Positions 45,900 to 57,411 of a DNA stretch of 64,000 bases are shown in pieces. Source of the DNA: Pyropia haitanensis. Its lineage: Eukaryota; Rhodophyta; Bangiophyceae; Bangiales; Bangiaceae. Position 1 is the stretch's first letter. Every line of letters starts with the position of its first letter. The stretch lies in contig SDUX01000002.1 in the NCBI GenBank assembly GCA_008729055.1, positions 4,987,874-5,051,873 on the forward strand. The letters run 5' to 3'. The position numbers and the translations under genes were made by a program. Below the pieces are notes generated by a model, which had not been told where the DNA came from, made no database searches, and worked only from the letters and a program-made list of their open reading frames with translations.

Positions 45900-46930
45900 G
45901 GTGGCGGGCAGCACAGGTCACACGGCTCAGACGACGCAGGGGGGGAGGGCGCGGGGATGTCGATGACGCGCCCCACAGCGCGTTGAGTGTCGGTGGGTGG
46001 GGCGACGAGGGTGCTCAGCTGCCGAGAGAGAGCGTCACGTCCCCAACACTGCGAATGCGCAGCACCACAGGGCACGCGGGGAAATACACGGAAACGCCGT
46101 GCCAGTCCGCGCCAGCGCCCACCGTCAGGTAGCGTCGGGCGTGCCACCAGACCAAAACCAACCTCCCGCCGGCAAGAATGGACACCAAGTTACTCTCTCC
46201 GTGCACGGCGTGCCGAGTGAAGTGCGAGACGAAGGGCGGCCCCCAACGGCAAAGAGCCCCCTAACTGATAAGGCGACCCGGTCAGACGAGGGAGCAAGGA
46301 ACACGTCTGGGCTGCGCGCCGCACGCTGGCAGAGACTGATTTGGCGGGGGTGCTGGGTGGGTGGGCACTCCCCGCCCGTCCTGGGCCCCTCGCCGGCGCT
46401 CACAGGCCGCCGGGTCACCGTCGGGGCACACAAACAATGCGGGGGCCCAGGCGCTGGCAAAACACACCCGCCAGACGCGGACGCAGCCGTCCATTTCTCG
46501 GCCGCCGCCGCGGTTGTTGGCCGACACCGGCAGCCACCCCCTCCAGAACGGTGCCGTGGCGGGGGTGGGGGGCGAATAGGCGGTCGACGGTGCTGTCACT
46601 GGGGGGGCTTGGAGTCTTCGAGAAGCCACGTGGGGTCTTTAGCGGCGGCTTCTCGAAGGCTCGGGGCCGAACGGATGGCCCGGAATCTGCCCTCACCCTG
46701 GCCCGTACGGACTAGGCGCCTAAGCCTTCTGTTCTTACAGCGATGCGCCTGTCTCGGGGGCTTGCGGGTGCAGACGCAGCCGTTTCAGGAGGCGTCGTTG
46801 GAATTGTCAGGGCATCGCCAATAAAGTGAAAGTAAGTTCTTTTCGTCCATTAAGTGCGCCATAATGGCATTCTCGCGCGCTCCTGGTGTCCACCCGTCAT
46901 CACCACAAGAGCAAGTAGCGGGCAACCTGA
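45900..46930. other. Divergent upstream region
   Basis: Between the starts of the DnaJ gene (minus) and the TMR gene (plus). No supportable gene. It contains the strong hairpin listed separately. Confidence 0.45.
46612..46662. other. Strong inverted repeat (hairpin)
   Basis: Bases 46612-46627 pair with 46647-46662: 15 Watson-Crick pairs plus one G-U around a 19-nt loop; the core is CTTCGAGAAGCC. It lies 270 bp upstream of the TMR gene's longest possible start. It could be a transcript structure, a small-RNA precursor, or the relic of an inverted-repeat element. Confidence 0.7.
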
Positions 46931-49900
46931 TTGGTCGGCTGCTGGTTGGTAGCAGAACCGCCGCCCATGCTTGCGGACGCGGTCGCGCCACCACAAACGC
47001 GCAGCCCGTCTGCAAGCCTCGAATGGCCACCCACGCGATGCAGAGCCAGGGCCAACCAACAACATTTTTGTATTCTTGCCCGATTTTGGACCATCCTTTC
47101 AGCGCCCGCCACCACCTGTCGGCAATGCAATCTCTCCGCTCTCGTGGCCCATGCCCATCCCAACCACCACCATCTCCGCGTTCTTGGCGAAGCCGCATGG
47201 CAACACGCGCCTCTTCCCTGGCTCGCCTACGTCGCGTTTCTGCGTGGCCTCCTGCCCTGTCCGCTCATCTTCATGGACGGTTCTGCTCTCAGTTGTGCTT
47301 CCCCTTCGCCGCCCCCTGTTTCGCGGCGGCGACGGGTGGAGGACTTCCCGCCGGTGGTAGCTCCCTCCCGGGACCATGCACTGCTTTTTCCTTCTCGAGA
47401 AGTGCCGGCCTTGATGCCCTGCTTTCTCCCCGTTTCACAGCGGTTACTGCCTCTTCCTGACGTCGTTCCCCCTCCTCGGCAGCACTTTTTCGTTGGTTGC
47501 CGCCCGCGCCTGCTGGCGCCGCGCAAGGTGCCAGCGCTGGCGGCTCGGCCGGTTGCCATCTCCCATGGGGTATCGATGCGGTCATCGTCGCTCTCCCCGC
47601 CGTCGCCACGCCCGCCGGTATGGCGTGTGGGGCGACCGCCCCATGGGCCACTGCCGCCGCTGCCCCTGTCGCCGCCGCTGCTGTTGGCGCTGTCACCGGC
47701 GGCGGCGGAGCGGCCACCGGCAGTGCCGCGGCGGTCCCCGCCGAGGCGACGTCGGCAGGCTGTGACGGATGCCACGACCGCGGCGGTAGCGTCACCAGTG
47801 GTGGTGACCGCAGCCGAGGAGATGAACGGACCTCCACCAGCGCGGGCGGAGGTTGCCATCGCCCCCGCCGCGGTGGTTGAGGGGGCACTGGTGGAGCCGC
47901 GACCAAAGCCGCCTGCGGCAACGGCGGCGGCAGTGCCTGTGCCGGTTGCAGGGATTTCAGCCTCTGCGTCGACTTCGCCCGCTCGACAGCGACGACGCAA
48001 GCGGCGGCGGCGGCCCAACGGGTACTGGTCAGACCTGGCTGTGCTGCAGGCGGCGCTGGCAGAGGTGTCCTTCCGCCCAGGGAGTGACGCCGACGGTGAC
48101 GTCGCTCTGGCCGACAGCGACGTGACGCCCGTGTCCGGCGGCGACTGTGCGAGTGCTTCACTGCCGCCGCCACCGCCCAAAGCGGTGATGCCGACGCGCG
48201 CCCAGTTGGCGGCTGCCGGCCGGGTGGACCTGTTGTCCGCTCTGGCCGTTCACGGGGGCGCGCGGCGGGTGGCCGACCGGCTTGGCTGGGCCATGGCAAC
48301 TGTCCCGGCAGGTACGTGGCGTGGAGCGGACTCGGACGAGGCGCTGCGGGGGTGCCTTGAAGCGTTCCTCGACGCCTCTCCGTCGTCTTCGGCCAGGACA
48401 AGCACGGCCGCCCCCGTGTCGGACGTGAACGACGCAGCGTCTCCCTTTCCGTCCCCTTGCGACGTCTCTCTGGCGCAGCGGACTATGCCCACCCGGCGTC
48501 AGCTCCTCGCTGCCGGCCGTTCTGACCTCGTCTCTGCTATTGCCTGTCGCGGCGGATTTGCAGCGGTTGCCGGTCGCCTCGGCTGGGCGTCTGTCCAGCC
48601 GCGGCGGCACTGGGCGTCCTGGCCCGTCTTTCGCGAAGCCGTCATTGCTGCCGGCGCCGCCGCGCCGGACGGCCAATGGTGGTTGCGAGGAGACCTGGCC
48701 GCTGCGTCTCGGCTGCATGGCGGACCCGCGGTGGTGGCGGCCCGCCTGGACTCCGAAGGGGGGGGTTGGACGCCACCTGGAGTGGCCACCGCTGCCGACG
48801 CGGCTGCGGCGCCCAGCGAAGGGCCAGGGCTGTCAGTGGCTGGCGCAGGAAGCTCGGCGGCGGCGGCATCATCGTCGGTTGCTCGGCGGCCACGACGCCC
48901 GGCTGGCTACTGGCGTGACTGGAAGACGATGGAGGGAGCGGTGCGGTCGTTTGCCGAAGCGCACACGGGCGGTCGGATGCCAACGCAGCGGGAGCTCCGC
49001 GCTGCGCGGCGGACGGACCTCCTCGGAGCGCTCCGCTTTCACGGCGGCCTTGGCCATGTGACGTCTCGCTTGGCCTTGCCCGCAGCCCGCCGCAATCGAC
49101 GAAGGCGGGACCACTGGGCTGAGCCGTCCACCCTCCACGCCGAGCTCCGCGCGTACATGGCTGACGTGGGCGCCTACCCTCGGCTGATGCCGCGGCGGGA
49201 AGACCTTGCTCGCCACAGCCGCGGTGACCTCATCTACGCGGTGGAGCGCCACGGCGGGTTCCCCGCTGTGGCCGCGTCGATGCACCTTCAGTGGCACGGG
49301 CCGGCGTCGTATTGGCGATCGTTTACCAACTTGCGCTCTCGGCTGCTGGCCCACATCAAGGCCACCCGAAAGCGGCAGGTGGCGTCTGGGGGAGCGCCTC
49401 CGCCAGGGGCGGCCGCCGCTGTGCCTGCTGACGGGACTCCTACCGCCGCCACGGCGGTGATGCCGAATTTTCAACAGCTCCACGCCGCCGGCCGGTGGGA
49501 CCTCATCTACGGAGTGGCCCTCCACGGAGGTGTGCCTGTGGTCGCCCGCCGCATGGGCCTCGCCGTTGTCTACCCCCCTGGCTTTGCTACCGGCGCCGGC
49601 GCGTCTGACCCAGGGGCGATTGAGGCGGAGCTCCGCCGCTTCATTGGGATCCAGCCCCGGGAGCTCCATCGAGACATGCCCAGCAGCTGCGCGCTGGTAC
49701 GCGCCGGCCGGGCGGACCTGGCCGCCGCCGTCCGCGACACGGGAGGGTGGGTCTACTATGCGCAGCGGCTGGGCCTGCGGTTTGTGTTTGATCGTCGGCC
49801 AAAGGGGTTTTGGGCGTCTTCTGCTAACGTGCTGCGGGAGCTGGCCAACTACGTGCAGGCGCGGGAGGATGGAGAGCGAGGGGGGGCCGTTGAGGTCACC

Positions 49901-50699
49901 CGTGAGCCTGCCGCGCGAGGCGCGGCAGCCGCGGCGGGAGCGGCGGGCTCGGCAGGCACTGCAGATGCAGTAGAAGCGGCGCTGCCAAGCCGTGAGGTAC
50001 CGACCGCCGCCCTCTCCCCTAGTCGCGCTGCGCGGCGCCGCCACATCCGTCTGACGGCCATGCCGTGCGTGGAGCGGCTCAAGCGGGATGGTCGCGGGGA
50101 CATCGCCTTTGCCATCCAGCGCTACCATGGCGGGGAGGCGGCGTTCGCTGCCGCCGCCCGGCTGACCATTGCCGACGACGCGGCCCCCCCACCCCCCCCC
50201 CCCCTGAGCTCCTTCGCTCGTGGCCCGCCTTTGCCGCCGCCCTCCGCGAATGGATGGCCGCGCACGGCTCCCTCCCTGGCATCATGCCGTCGCGGGACGA
50301 GCTCGTCCGCACCGCCCGCCACGACCTCCGCTTTGCGGTCTACACCCACGGCGGGCGGGAGGCGGTGGCGGAGCGCCTCGGGCTGGTCCTCCCAGGCCGT
50401 CGCGGCTGGGTGGGTGTCTGGCTGGCCCGCCTGACGGGGCAGCTGGTGACGGACCTCGCCGCGGGGCGGCGGGTCGGCGGGGCGGTCGAGATTGTCACAG
50501 AGGTGGGCAGCCGCCGACGGGCGGCGGTGCTGGGGCGCGTCGCGGGGTGGCGGGCGGCGGGCGGGGGGGGGGCGCCGCGGCCTCGCGGCCGCCGTGTGGG
50601 GGGGGGGGAGGGAAGGCGGCGGCCGCGGCCGCCGCGTCCCTGCGTGCGAAGGAGGGGAGGGCTGGGACGCCCGCCGCTGGCGCCGTGCGCAATGTCTAG
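46931..50699 (+). CDS. Tandem-repeat protein, TMR/HCF145-like, probably plastid RNA-binding
   Basis: About nine copies of a ~70-residue module: YW near the start, a helix, then MPTRxQLxxAGRxDLxxAxxxHGGxxxVAxRLG. Clear copies contain VMPTRAQLAAAGRVDLLSAL, TMPTRRQLLAAGRSDLVSAI, RMPTQRELRAARRTDLLGAL, LMPRREDLARHSRGDLIYAV, VMPNFQQLHAAGRWDLIYGV and DMPSSCALVRAGRADLAAAV. This resembles the transcript-binding motif repeats of plant HCF145, which stabilises plastid psaA mRNA. The N-terminal ~290 residues are Ser/Pro/Arg-rich and could hold a transit peptide; possible starts are 46931, 47273, 47414 and 47576. A ninth repeat (IMPSRDELVRTARHDLRFAV) lies one frame off, after a 13-C run at 50192-50204. 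A further shift at a G run near 50600 leads to the probable stop at 50699. Confidence 0.75.
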
Positions 50700-51227
50700 C
50701 GCGTCCTGGCTGGCAAACGGGGCGAGCGGGTTGGCGGGGCGAGTGGGATGGCGTCGCCGGTGGCGTGGCGTCGCGGCACTGCAGGCGCGGCTATTTATGG
50801 GCGTGGCGGCGTTTTTTTGTTCTGTTTTTTTTTTAAACCTTTCGCGTGGAGCAGGGGTGTGTCAGGTCGAGCGCGCCGGTGCTCTTTTCACAACCCCCGG
50901 ACTCGCCCGCGTCTGCTGATCAGCGGTCGCGGCAGTTGACGCGACCTGGCACCCCCGTCCTCCGCCTCCATCTGTTGTCGCGCGCCAGTACGGGTCCTTG
51001 GAAGTGGGTGCAATGGCCCCCCATGGGTTCCATCCAGGCCTCGGCGCGAAGGCAGCTGCCGGCTGTTTCGGCGAGCGCCGCCTCCACACTGTGGTCGTTG
51101 CAGCGCAGCGGGACGGCAAGACGACAGCAAGCAAACAGAACAAAAAGCAATAGGGCACTATGGACCCTGCATTCTTTGTCCATCCCGTCAATTCCCTGTT
51201 CCGTCTCCCCTCCCGCCCTGGGTCTAC
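50700..51227. other. Spacer between convergent genes
   Basis: Holds the 3' ends of the TMR gene (plus) and the glutaredoxin gene (minus). T-runs lie at 50811-50834. A small minus-strand frame inside it is listed separately. Confidence 0.4.
50920..51183 (-). CDS. Candidate small secreted cysteine-containing protein
   Basis: An 87-aa frame. Its start (MDKECRVHSALLLFVLFACC) is followed by RLAVPLRC and looks like a signal peptide; the mature part has four cysteines and ends basic (RVNCRDR). No family is recognised and the frame could be chance. It lies in the spacer just downstream of glutaredoxin on the same strand and might instead be part of that gene's 3' UTR. Confidence 0.25.
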   Translation of the reverse strand: MDKECRVHSALLLFVLFACCRLAVPLRCNDHSVEAALAETAGSCLRAEAWMEPMGGHCTHFQGPVLARDNRWRRRTGVPGRVNCRDR

Positions 51228-51919
51228 TTAGGACCGGCTGGCAGCCGCGGTGGCGACCATCTTGGCGAGTTGGCCCTTGCGCTGCAGCGCGGCCACGTCG
51301 TCGCCCCCCCCCACAAACGCGCCACCCACAAACACCTGTGGCACCGTCCGGACGCCCGACGTGGCGGCGACCGCGGCCTGCAGCGCGGGCCCGTCGGCGC
51401 GCTTGTCCAGCTCCAGCACCGTCACGGCCTCGTCGTAGGAGACGTCGTCGAGAGTTGCCAGCGCCTGCGCGAGGGCAGCCTTGGCCTTGCTACAAAACGG
51501 GCAGTAGGTCTGTCCCGCGTAGGAAGCGGGGGGAGAGGCGAGGGCAGCGTTCGGAGTGAGCGAGGGGGGGCGGAGGGGGGTTAGAGCGGCTCAGGCGGGC
51601 AGGTCCTCACAGTGGTAATCGGTGATGAATGGCGGCAGCCACTGGGCATATCCGTCAAGTGTCTTCCTGCTGGCGGGGAATAGAGAAGCGGAAGCAAGGC
51701 CGAGTGTTACGTCCCACGCAAGACAATCTAAGAGCGCCGAGGCGTGGGGCACCTCCGCAACCGCCGCTCGCCGCCAGGGAGCAGGGAAAATGCAACCCCC
51801 TCGCGGTGCCGGGCCACCTTCAGGGCCCCCACCGCCTGTAGCCCGCGGGCTCAGCGCACCTTGGAAAAGACCACCACCGCGTTGCCAGCAATCGCAGATG
51901 ACACGACCTGCGACGCCAT
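51228..51919 (-). CDS. Glutaredoxin (dithiol CPFC type)
   Basis: Reduces disulfides and glutathione adducts using glutathione. Two exons: 51919-51860 (20 codons, ending NAVVVFSK) and 51509-51228 (TYCPFCSKAKAAL onward), phase 0, joined over a 350-bp intron with donor GTGCGC and acceptor GGACAG. The 113-aa product has the active site CPFC directly after the splice junction, the cis-proline block TVPQVFVGG and the helix GGGDDVAAL that binds glutathione. Length fits a single-domain class I glutaredoxin. The short N-terminus (MASQVVSSAIAGN) has no clear organelle signal, so it is probably cytosolic. Confidence 0.95.
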
Positions 51920-52528
51920 GGTGTGGAAGGAGGCAACGACAGCTACAGAGGTTGACTGTGAGGTGGAATTTGTGTAGAGAGGGAAGACGGTGGGCGTCGG
52001 CGCAGGTTGGTGGCGAGGGGGGGGGCGGCCGTGTGTATGCGGCACGGGGGGGGTGGGAATCGGAGGTGGTTCTCGCTCCCGCGTCACCGCATCACATCGT
52101 CGGTGGTGTCAGGCAACCCCGCGTGGCAGCCAGCAAGGCGGTGGCGACTGCAGGGGACCCCCACATGCGGTCCGAATGGGAGGGGCGCCCCCGCACCGCA
52201 CAAAGCTACGACCCACAGATCGTCGGGGGTGAAGCGCAGGTCCAAAGTGGAAGTTGTTTCGATTTCTTTTCGCTTGCATCTCTTTCTTGACTGTGATTCT
52301 GAAGTACTTTCTATTCGCCACAGGCTTTGTGGCCGGCGTGACAGGGCTTGCGACGACGCCTGCAGCTGCTGGCACCCGAAACGCGCATCGTCCGTTTGCC
52401 CCACCCGATCCAATCCAATCCTCCCCGTTGCGCTCCGCCGCCCATCACCCCCCTGGCACCCTCGGCCGTACTTCCCGCTATCTCTGGACGCCGCTCCAGC
52501 CCCTCCTCCCCCTTGGCTTCCCCCTGCC
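51920..52528. other. Divergent promoter region
   Basis: Between glutaredoxin (minus) and ERG28 (plus). I see no gene. An AT-richer patch (52240-52320) may contain the shared regulatory sequence. Confidence 0.45.
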
Positions 52529-52981
52529 ATGGCGTCTGCCGCGCCGCCGCGCACGCCTGTTGCCCTGCGCGTGTGGGTGGCGGCGACGGGCGTGGCGGGC
52601 CTCTCCGCGGCGGCCGGCGCCCTCTCCGCCCCTGCCTCGCCCATCGACACCCTCTACCGGCACGCGCCGGCGGGCACCGACGCGGGCCCCTTTTCGCGCA
52701 TGTACGCGACGTGGCTCGGCCTCTCCACCGTCGTGCGGCTGGTGTTTGCGGGCACCGCCGCGCCCGAGGGCGGCCTCGTCGCGGTCACCGCCGCGACGTA
52801 CGCGGTCGCGCTGGTGCACTTTGCGGGAGAGATTGGCGTCACCCGCACCGTGCCACTGCTGCCGGGGGGGATGGCGCCGCTGGTGGTGGCGTCCGCCAGT
52901 CTGGTGTGGATGGGCGTGTGGGTGGGGGGCCGGGGGGGGGGGCGCGGGGGGGGGGGCCCGCCGCCGTCCAAGGCATCATGA
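52529..52981 (+). CDS. ERG28: ERG28-like sterol biosynthesis scaffold protein
   Basis: A 150-aa single-exon membrane protein. ERG28 tethers the C-4 demethylation enzymes on the endoplasmic reticulum. Four hydrophobic segments are visible, beginning with LRVWVAATGVAGLSAAAGAL. The family's conserved middle, an aromatic-rich TW motif then LVHF, appears as RMYATWLGLSTVVRLVFAG and YAVALVHFAGEIGVTRT. The terminal block PLVVASASLVWMGVW matches the characteristic GPLVVSTTSLVWM. The Met at 52529 directly precedes the first membrane segment. A Gly-rich C-terminal tail follows. The upstream frame is open further but without conserved sequence. Confidence 0.88.
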   Translation: MASAAPPRTPVALRVWVAATGVAGLSAAAGALSAPASPIDTLYRHAPAGTDAGPFSRMYATWLGLSTVVRLVFAGTAAPEGGLVAVTAATYAVALVHFAGEIGVTRTVPLLPGGMAPLVVASASLVWMGVWVGGRGGGRGGGGPPPSKAS

Positions 52982-53136
52982 TGAGCGGGCAGAGGAGTGG
53001 TGGAGGGGGGGGGGGGGGGGGCTGGCTGTGTGACGTTGACGGGCCGGGGCGTAGACGGGCAGCAGCGGATGGTTGGCGGGCGGCTGGGCGGCGGTTCCCC
53101 GTTGAGTCTTGACCTTAGGCCCCTGGTGCGGCCGTC

Positions 53137-55161
53137 GTGGCGTTCGTAGCCGTCGTGGCCGCCGCGGCTGCGGACGGCGCCGAGAGGTTGGCGGAGGGGG
53201 AAGCAGCGTGTGGGCAGGAGGCGGCGCGCATTGCAGTGGCTTGGGAGGGAGGGCACCCCAAGAAAGCGGGGTCAGGTGAACACACCTGTTCCGGTACATA
53301 CACGAACCGACAGGATTGGGCACCAGTGGTCCTTGTGTGCGCCACTGCCGACGGTAACGGCACGTGCAGCCGGGAGGACGGGTGCCCCTTGGGGGTGGCG
53401 CGTACCTGCCGCCTGCCCGCTGAGGGGGATGACTGTGCAGACGTGCAGTGCAGCGGGATGCCGGGCCTCCAGTGCTGGACGGTGCCAGTGTTGGGCACCG
53501 GCGCTGGCGTCGCGGTGCCCGTCGTCGAGCGATGTATCCGCGCCAAGGCAGAGGGAGACTCGTGCTCCCTCGCGTCCCCCTGTGGGTACCCCGCCTCTGG
53601 CGAACGCCTCCAGTGCATTGGCGGCGTGTGCAGCGCACCAGACGGGCCGCCGGTGCGTGGGGACGAGCGCCGCTGTCCCCACCCCTTGCAGCGACGATAC
53701 CATCTGCACTCCCATCGGGCTGTCTCAGGTGTCTGGTACGCTGGGGGTGCGGCTGTTGGGGGTACCTGCGACGACGCTGCGTTCACCTGTTGCGCGAGTG
53801 GCCTCTCTTGCACCGGTGGCGTGTGCGCCTCGTCGGGCCCGCCACACTCTGGCGACCCGTGCGACTGTTCCGACGACACCCCATGCGCGGCGAGGTGGAG
53901 GAGGACACCGGCGCGACGCTCGCGTGGAAGCACCCCGACTTTGGCTTCTTCACTGTGTGCATCAATGAACGGCCGCTGGGGGCGCCGCGCGACGCCGACG
54001 GCGCCGACGCCAGCCAGTGGGAAGAGCGCGTGACGTGCGTGGCCGGCACGTGCCGCCCCTTCAACGACTGGCGGGCGCCCCGAAACGCCACCCGCTTGAG
54101 CGACGACCAGAGCGACCCCGACGCGGGGCTCGTTTGCCGCAGCACCACCGCGCTGCCGGCGTGGGAGTCGGCGTGCGTGCTGGCGGTGCCGACGGGCGGG
54201 GCGTGCGACCGGGACGTGCAGCAGTGCGCCTCGACGGGCGACTGGTGCCGCGACGGGACGTGCGTGTCGCGGTCGCCGCTGGGCGGCGCGTGCAGCATCA
54301 ACGGGGGCTGTGCCGAGCGGGAGTGCCGGCGCGGGCCGGCCGCGGCCGGCCGCGGCCGGCCGCGACGTGCCGTGAGGGGGTCGGCTGTTGGGGTGGCGTG
54401 CGACGCGGCGACGGCCACGTGGTGGAAGCGCCTCACCTGCGGCGCCGACGGGACGTGCGGCAGTGGGGTGTCGGCCACGACCGGCGGCGCGTTGGGCACG
54501 ACCCACGACGGGTGTGCGCGCAGCCGAGCGGCCGGCCCGCCGGTGGGCGGGAGGCGGTCCGCCTGTAGGGTCCGTCCAAGCCGGTGTAAGTCGGTGGTGG
54601 GCGGCGGCGCCACCTGCGTCGGCAAGTGGCAGCGGCGTGCCGACGGCTGCCGCTGCGACCTGGACTGTGCTACGAGCGACCGGCCGTGCCGCCGGTGGGT
54701 GCCCGTCGGCGGCGTGTGTGGCGGGGCCCGGCGTGTCGTGCTGGGCGGACATCCCCCCTCTCGGCCGCGGGGGCGTGTGCGCAACGACGGGCGTGGCGGG
54801 CGCGCTGTGCGCGTCGACCGATGACGGTGGCGACGGCCATGCGTGCCCCCTCTGCCGCGTCGACGACGCGGCGCGCACCGCGTACTGCGTCCGGCCGGTG
54901 CGCCGCGGCGGCGGCTGCGCTGACGAGAAGGACCGCCGCGCCGACGGCGTCGGGTGCTCGTGGCACCCGCACGGGGAGCCCCGCTGCTTCAATCGGGTCG
55001 CTCCCGCCGGCGCGTCGTGTGCGGCGGCGGGGGACCGCTGCTGGCGGCGGCTGCCGTGGAAAGTGGGGGTGTGCGTAGAGCGGACGACAGCTTGGGGGTG
55101 GGGTGGCGGCGGTGGCGGCGGTGGTGACGCCGGGCAACAGGCCACCAGACCAACCGGCTAG
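53137..55161 (+). pseudogene. Cysteine-rich secreted-type protein, reading frame broken
   Basis: Repeated Cys patterns of the form G-x2-C-x(n)-C-x2-G-x2-C-x-GG-x-C are spread over three frames. Frame 1 (to about 53670 and again from about 53730) gives SCSLASPCGYPASGERLQCI and TCCASGLSCTGGVCASSG. A second frame between them gives PCSDDTICTPIGLSQ. A third from about 53885 gives HPDFGFFTVCINERPLG and GGACDRDVQQCASTGDWC. Frame 1 returns from about 54640 with HACPLCRVDDAARTAYCV. The start MAFVAVVAAAAADGA could be a signal peptide. The shifts do not fall on long homopolymers and no clean introns of usual size explain them, so a degenerating gene or unresolved small introns are both possible. A 676-codon antisense frame lacks any pattern. 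Confidence 0.5.
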
Positions 55162-55885
55162 GGGGGAGGAGGTAACTATCTGTTGGGGGGGGGGGGGGGG
55201 TGTGGGAGGGAAACGGCGGCGTGCCTCCTGCTGTGCAATCCGTCCGTGGGTCGGTGCCGTTTGCGAAGGCGCTTTCGAAAGAGCGGCGGCCGCCGGCGTG
55301 CCCGTTGCCGCCGCTACCGCCGCCTTGCGCGGTCGGCGTCGCCGCCGGGCACTCGCGGCGCGCACCGTCGGCTTCCCCCCCCCCCCACCCCCCCCCCCCC
55401 CGACGCCCAAACGACCCGTCCGCCCGGCCGTCCAGCACCGCACCGGGAGCGCGCTGCGCGCCAACCCCGGCGGCACGGCCGGCCGCTACGGCCGGTCGGG
55501 GCGGGCGGCCGGAGCGGACGCGGTGCACCCCCGCACCCAGCGGCCCCGTGCCGCGTGACGGCAGTCGGGTGGGGCGCCGCGCACCGCGTCGGCAGACGCC
55601 GCCCTCCACGCACGCGGCCACGCGGGGCGGGCGGCTGACCCTCCCGCGACCGGGCGACGACGACGCGCGGGCTTCCCCCCACCCCCCCCCCCCCCCCCTC
55701 CCCCCCGCGCCACACCGCCCGTGCCAGCCAAAAAAAAAAGGCACCCCCCCCCCCCCCGCGCGCCGCCGCCCGCGCGCGACGCGACTCGCCGCCGCGGCGG
55801 GGCGCGCCCCCCACCGTGGCCGTCGCGTGGCCCGCCGGGCGGCCGCGGCAGCCGCCGCGCGCCGCGGGCGCGGGCGGTGGGGATC

Positions 55886-55932
<47 letters not shown>

Positions 55933-55997
55933 ACGCCGCGGATCCGCGGCGGCGGATAGGGGGGCGTTGGCGCCGCCGCGGGCGCGGCGCATTGACA

Positions 55998-56035
<38 letters not shown>

Positions 56036-57245
56036 TACAGGGGGAGGGGGGGCGGGCGGGGGACTGGCGCTGGCGCGCCGCGGCGCCCGTTGGCCGAGGG
56101 GGGGTCTCGCCGCGGCGGGGGGGTGCCAACGGGGAGTGGCACGCCGCGGCGGGCGGCCGACCAGCGGCCGCGGCGCGGCGGCGGCGGCGGCGGCCACGCT
56201 GGCGGCGGGATCCGGGCCAACGCGGCTGCGGCGGCCGCGGCGGCCGCGGCTGTCGGCAGACGGCGGCGCCGCCGCGCAGCCGCCGCCGCCACCGCCGTGG
56301 CCGTCGACGCGCGGCGGGCGTGCCAGACGCGCCGCCGCCGCCGCCGCGTGACCCTCCCGGTGACGGGGTGGGCGGCAACGCTTGGCACTCGTCGCCCTCT
56401 GTGGAGGGTCATTTCCCGTGTGGAACTGGATGATGGGGGGGGGGGGGGGGGGTGGGGGGGTGGGGGGGTGGGGGTGTAGGCAGAGTGGTGAGGGGGGGGG
56501 CGGGGGGGGGCGGGGGGGGGGGGCTAGGGGGTGGTCGTAGGCTGGCAGGTGCGGGGTACCCTTGGCGGCACCCGCTCTTCTCCTGTAGGGGGGGGGGGGG
56601 GGGGGAAAGAGGGGTGGCACTTCCCGACCACAGCCCGCCGTCTGCCGGCCACAGTCCCCCCCCTGTCTGGGTTTGGAGGGCGGGACAGAGGCGGCGGGAG
56701 CCGCGGCGGGGGCTGGGTCGTCACGCCGCTGCGCGGCACGCCGCCGCGACGGGAACCCGCCGCGCGACGAGTCTGGGCGCCGCCGACGCGGCGGGGAGGC
56801 GGCGGGCACCCGCGGCGCCGACGCCGCGGCGGCGGTGGCGACCGCGGCGGCGTGCCCCCCCCCGTCGGGAGGGGAGACCCGCGGCGGGTCACGCCCGGCG
56901 GCCACGGCGTCGGCGGTCGCCACCACCGCCCGTGGCGGCACGGACCGGTGCGGCGTCGGGGGGGGGCGGTACGGTGCCGCCCCGCCGCGGCGGCGGCAGC
57001 TGCCGGCGACGGCTGCCGACGGCGGTCCGCCTCTTCCGTCGGGCCCCGCCGCGGCGGCGGGGGGCGGCAAGCGCCGGCGGGCCGGGCGCGGGGAGGGGCA
57101 ACCCCGGACGGGTCGGCGCCGCGTGCTGCCGCCGAGGACGGGCGCCACCGCACGGCGCGGCGGCGGCGGCGGCGGGCGGGGGCCAAGGCGGTCGCGCGGC
57201 ACCCCCACACGCAGCCGCGGGTACCGCCACTGCGTGCGGGCAAGG
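55162..57245. other. 2.1-kb extremely GC-rich low-complexity region
   Basis: Every frame is open for hundreds of codons because stops are rare, but all are runs of Arg, Ala, Gly or Pro. GGC/CCG triplet runs lie at 55885-55932 and 56002-56034, and G runs at 55186-55200, 56436-56451 and 56589-56603. I support no gene; part may be 5' UTR or an N-terminal extension of the gene that follows. Confidence 0.5.
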
Positions 57246-57374
57246 ATGGGCGGCCGCAGCGTGCGGCGGGGCGGTCGGCCGCGGCACGCGCGTCCCCACC
57301 ACCAGGTGCGCTGGCCGTCGGCCGTTGCCGTTGCCGCCGCGCTGTTGACCGTCGTGCTGGTGGTGGCCGCGGCC

Positions 57375-57411
<37 letters not shown>

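Noticed and set aside
53115..55145. 676-codon minus-strand frame as the real gene of this region
   Set aside because: The plus strand shows regular cysteine spacing; the minus frame has only Pro/Ala/His/Arg-rich sequence.
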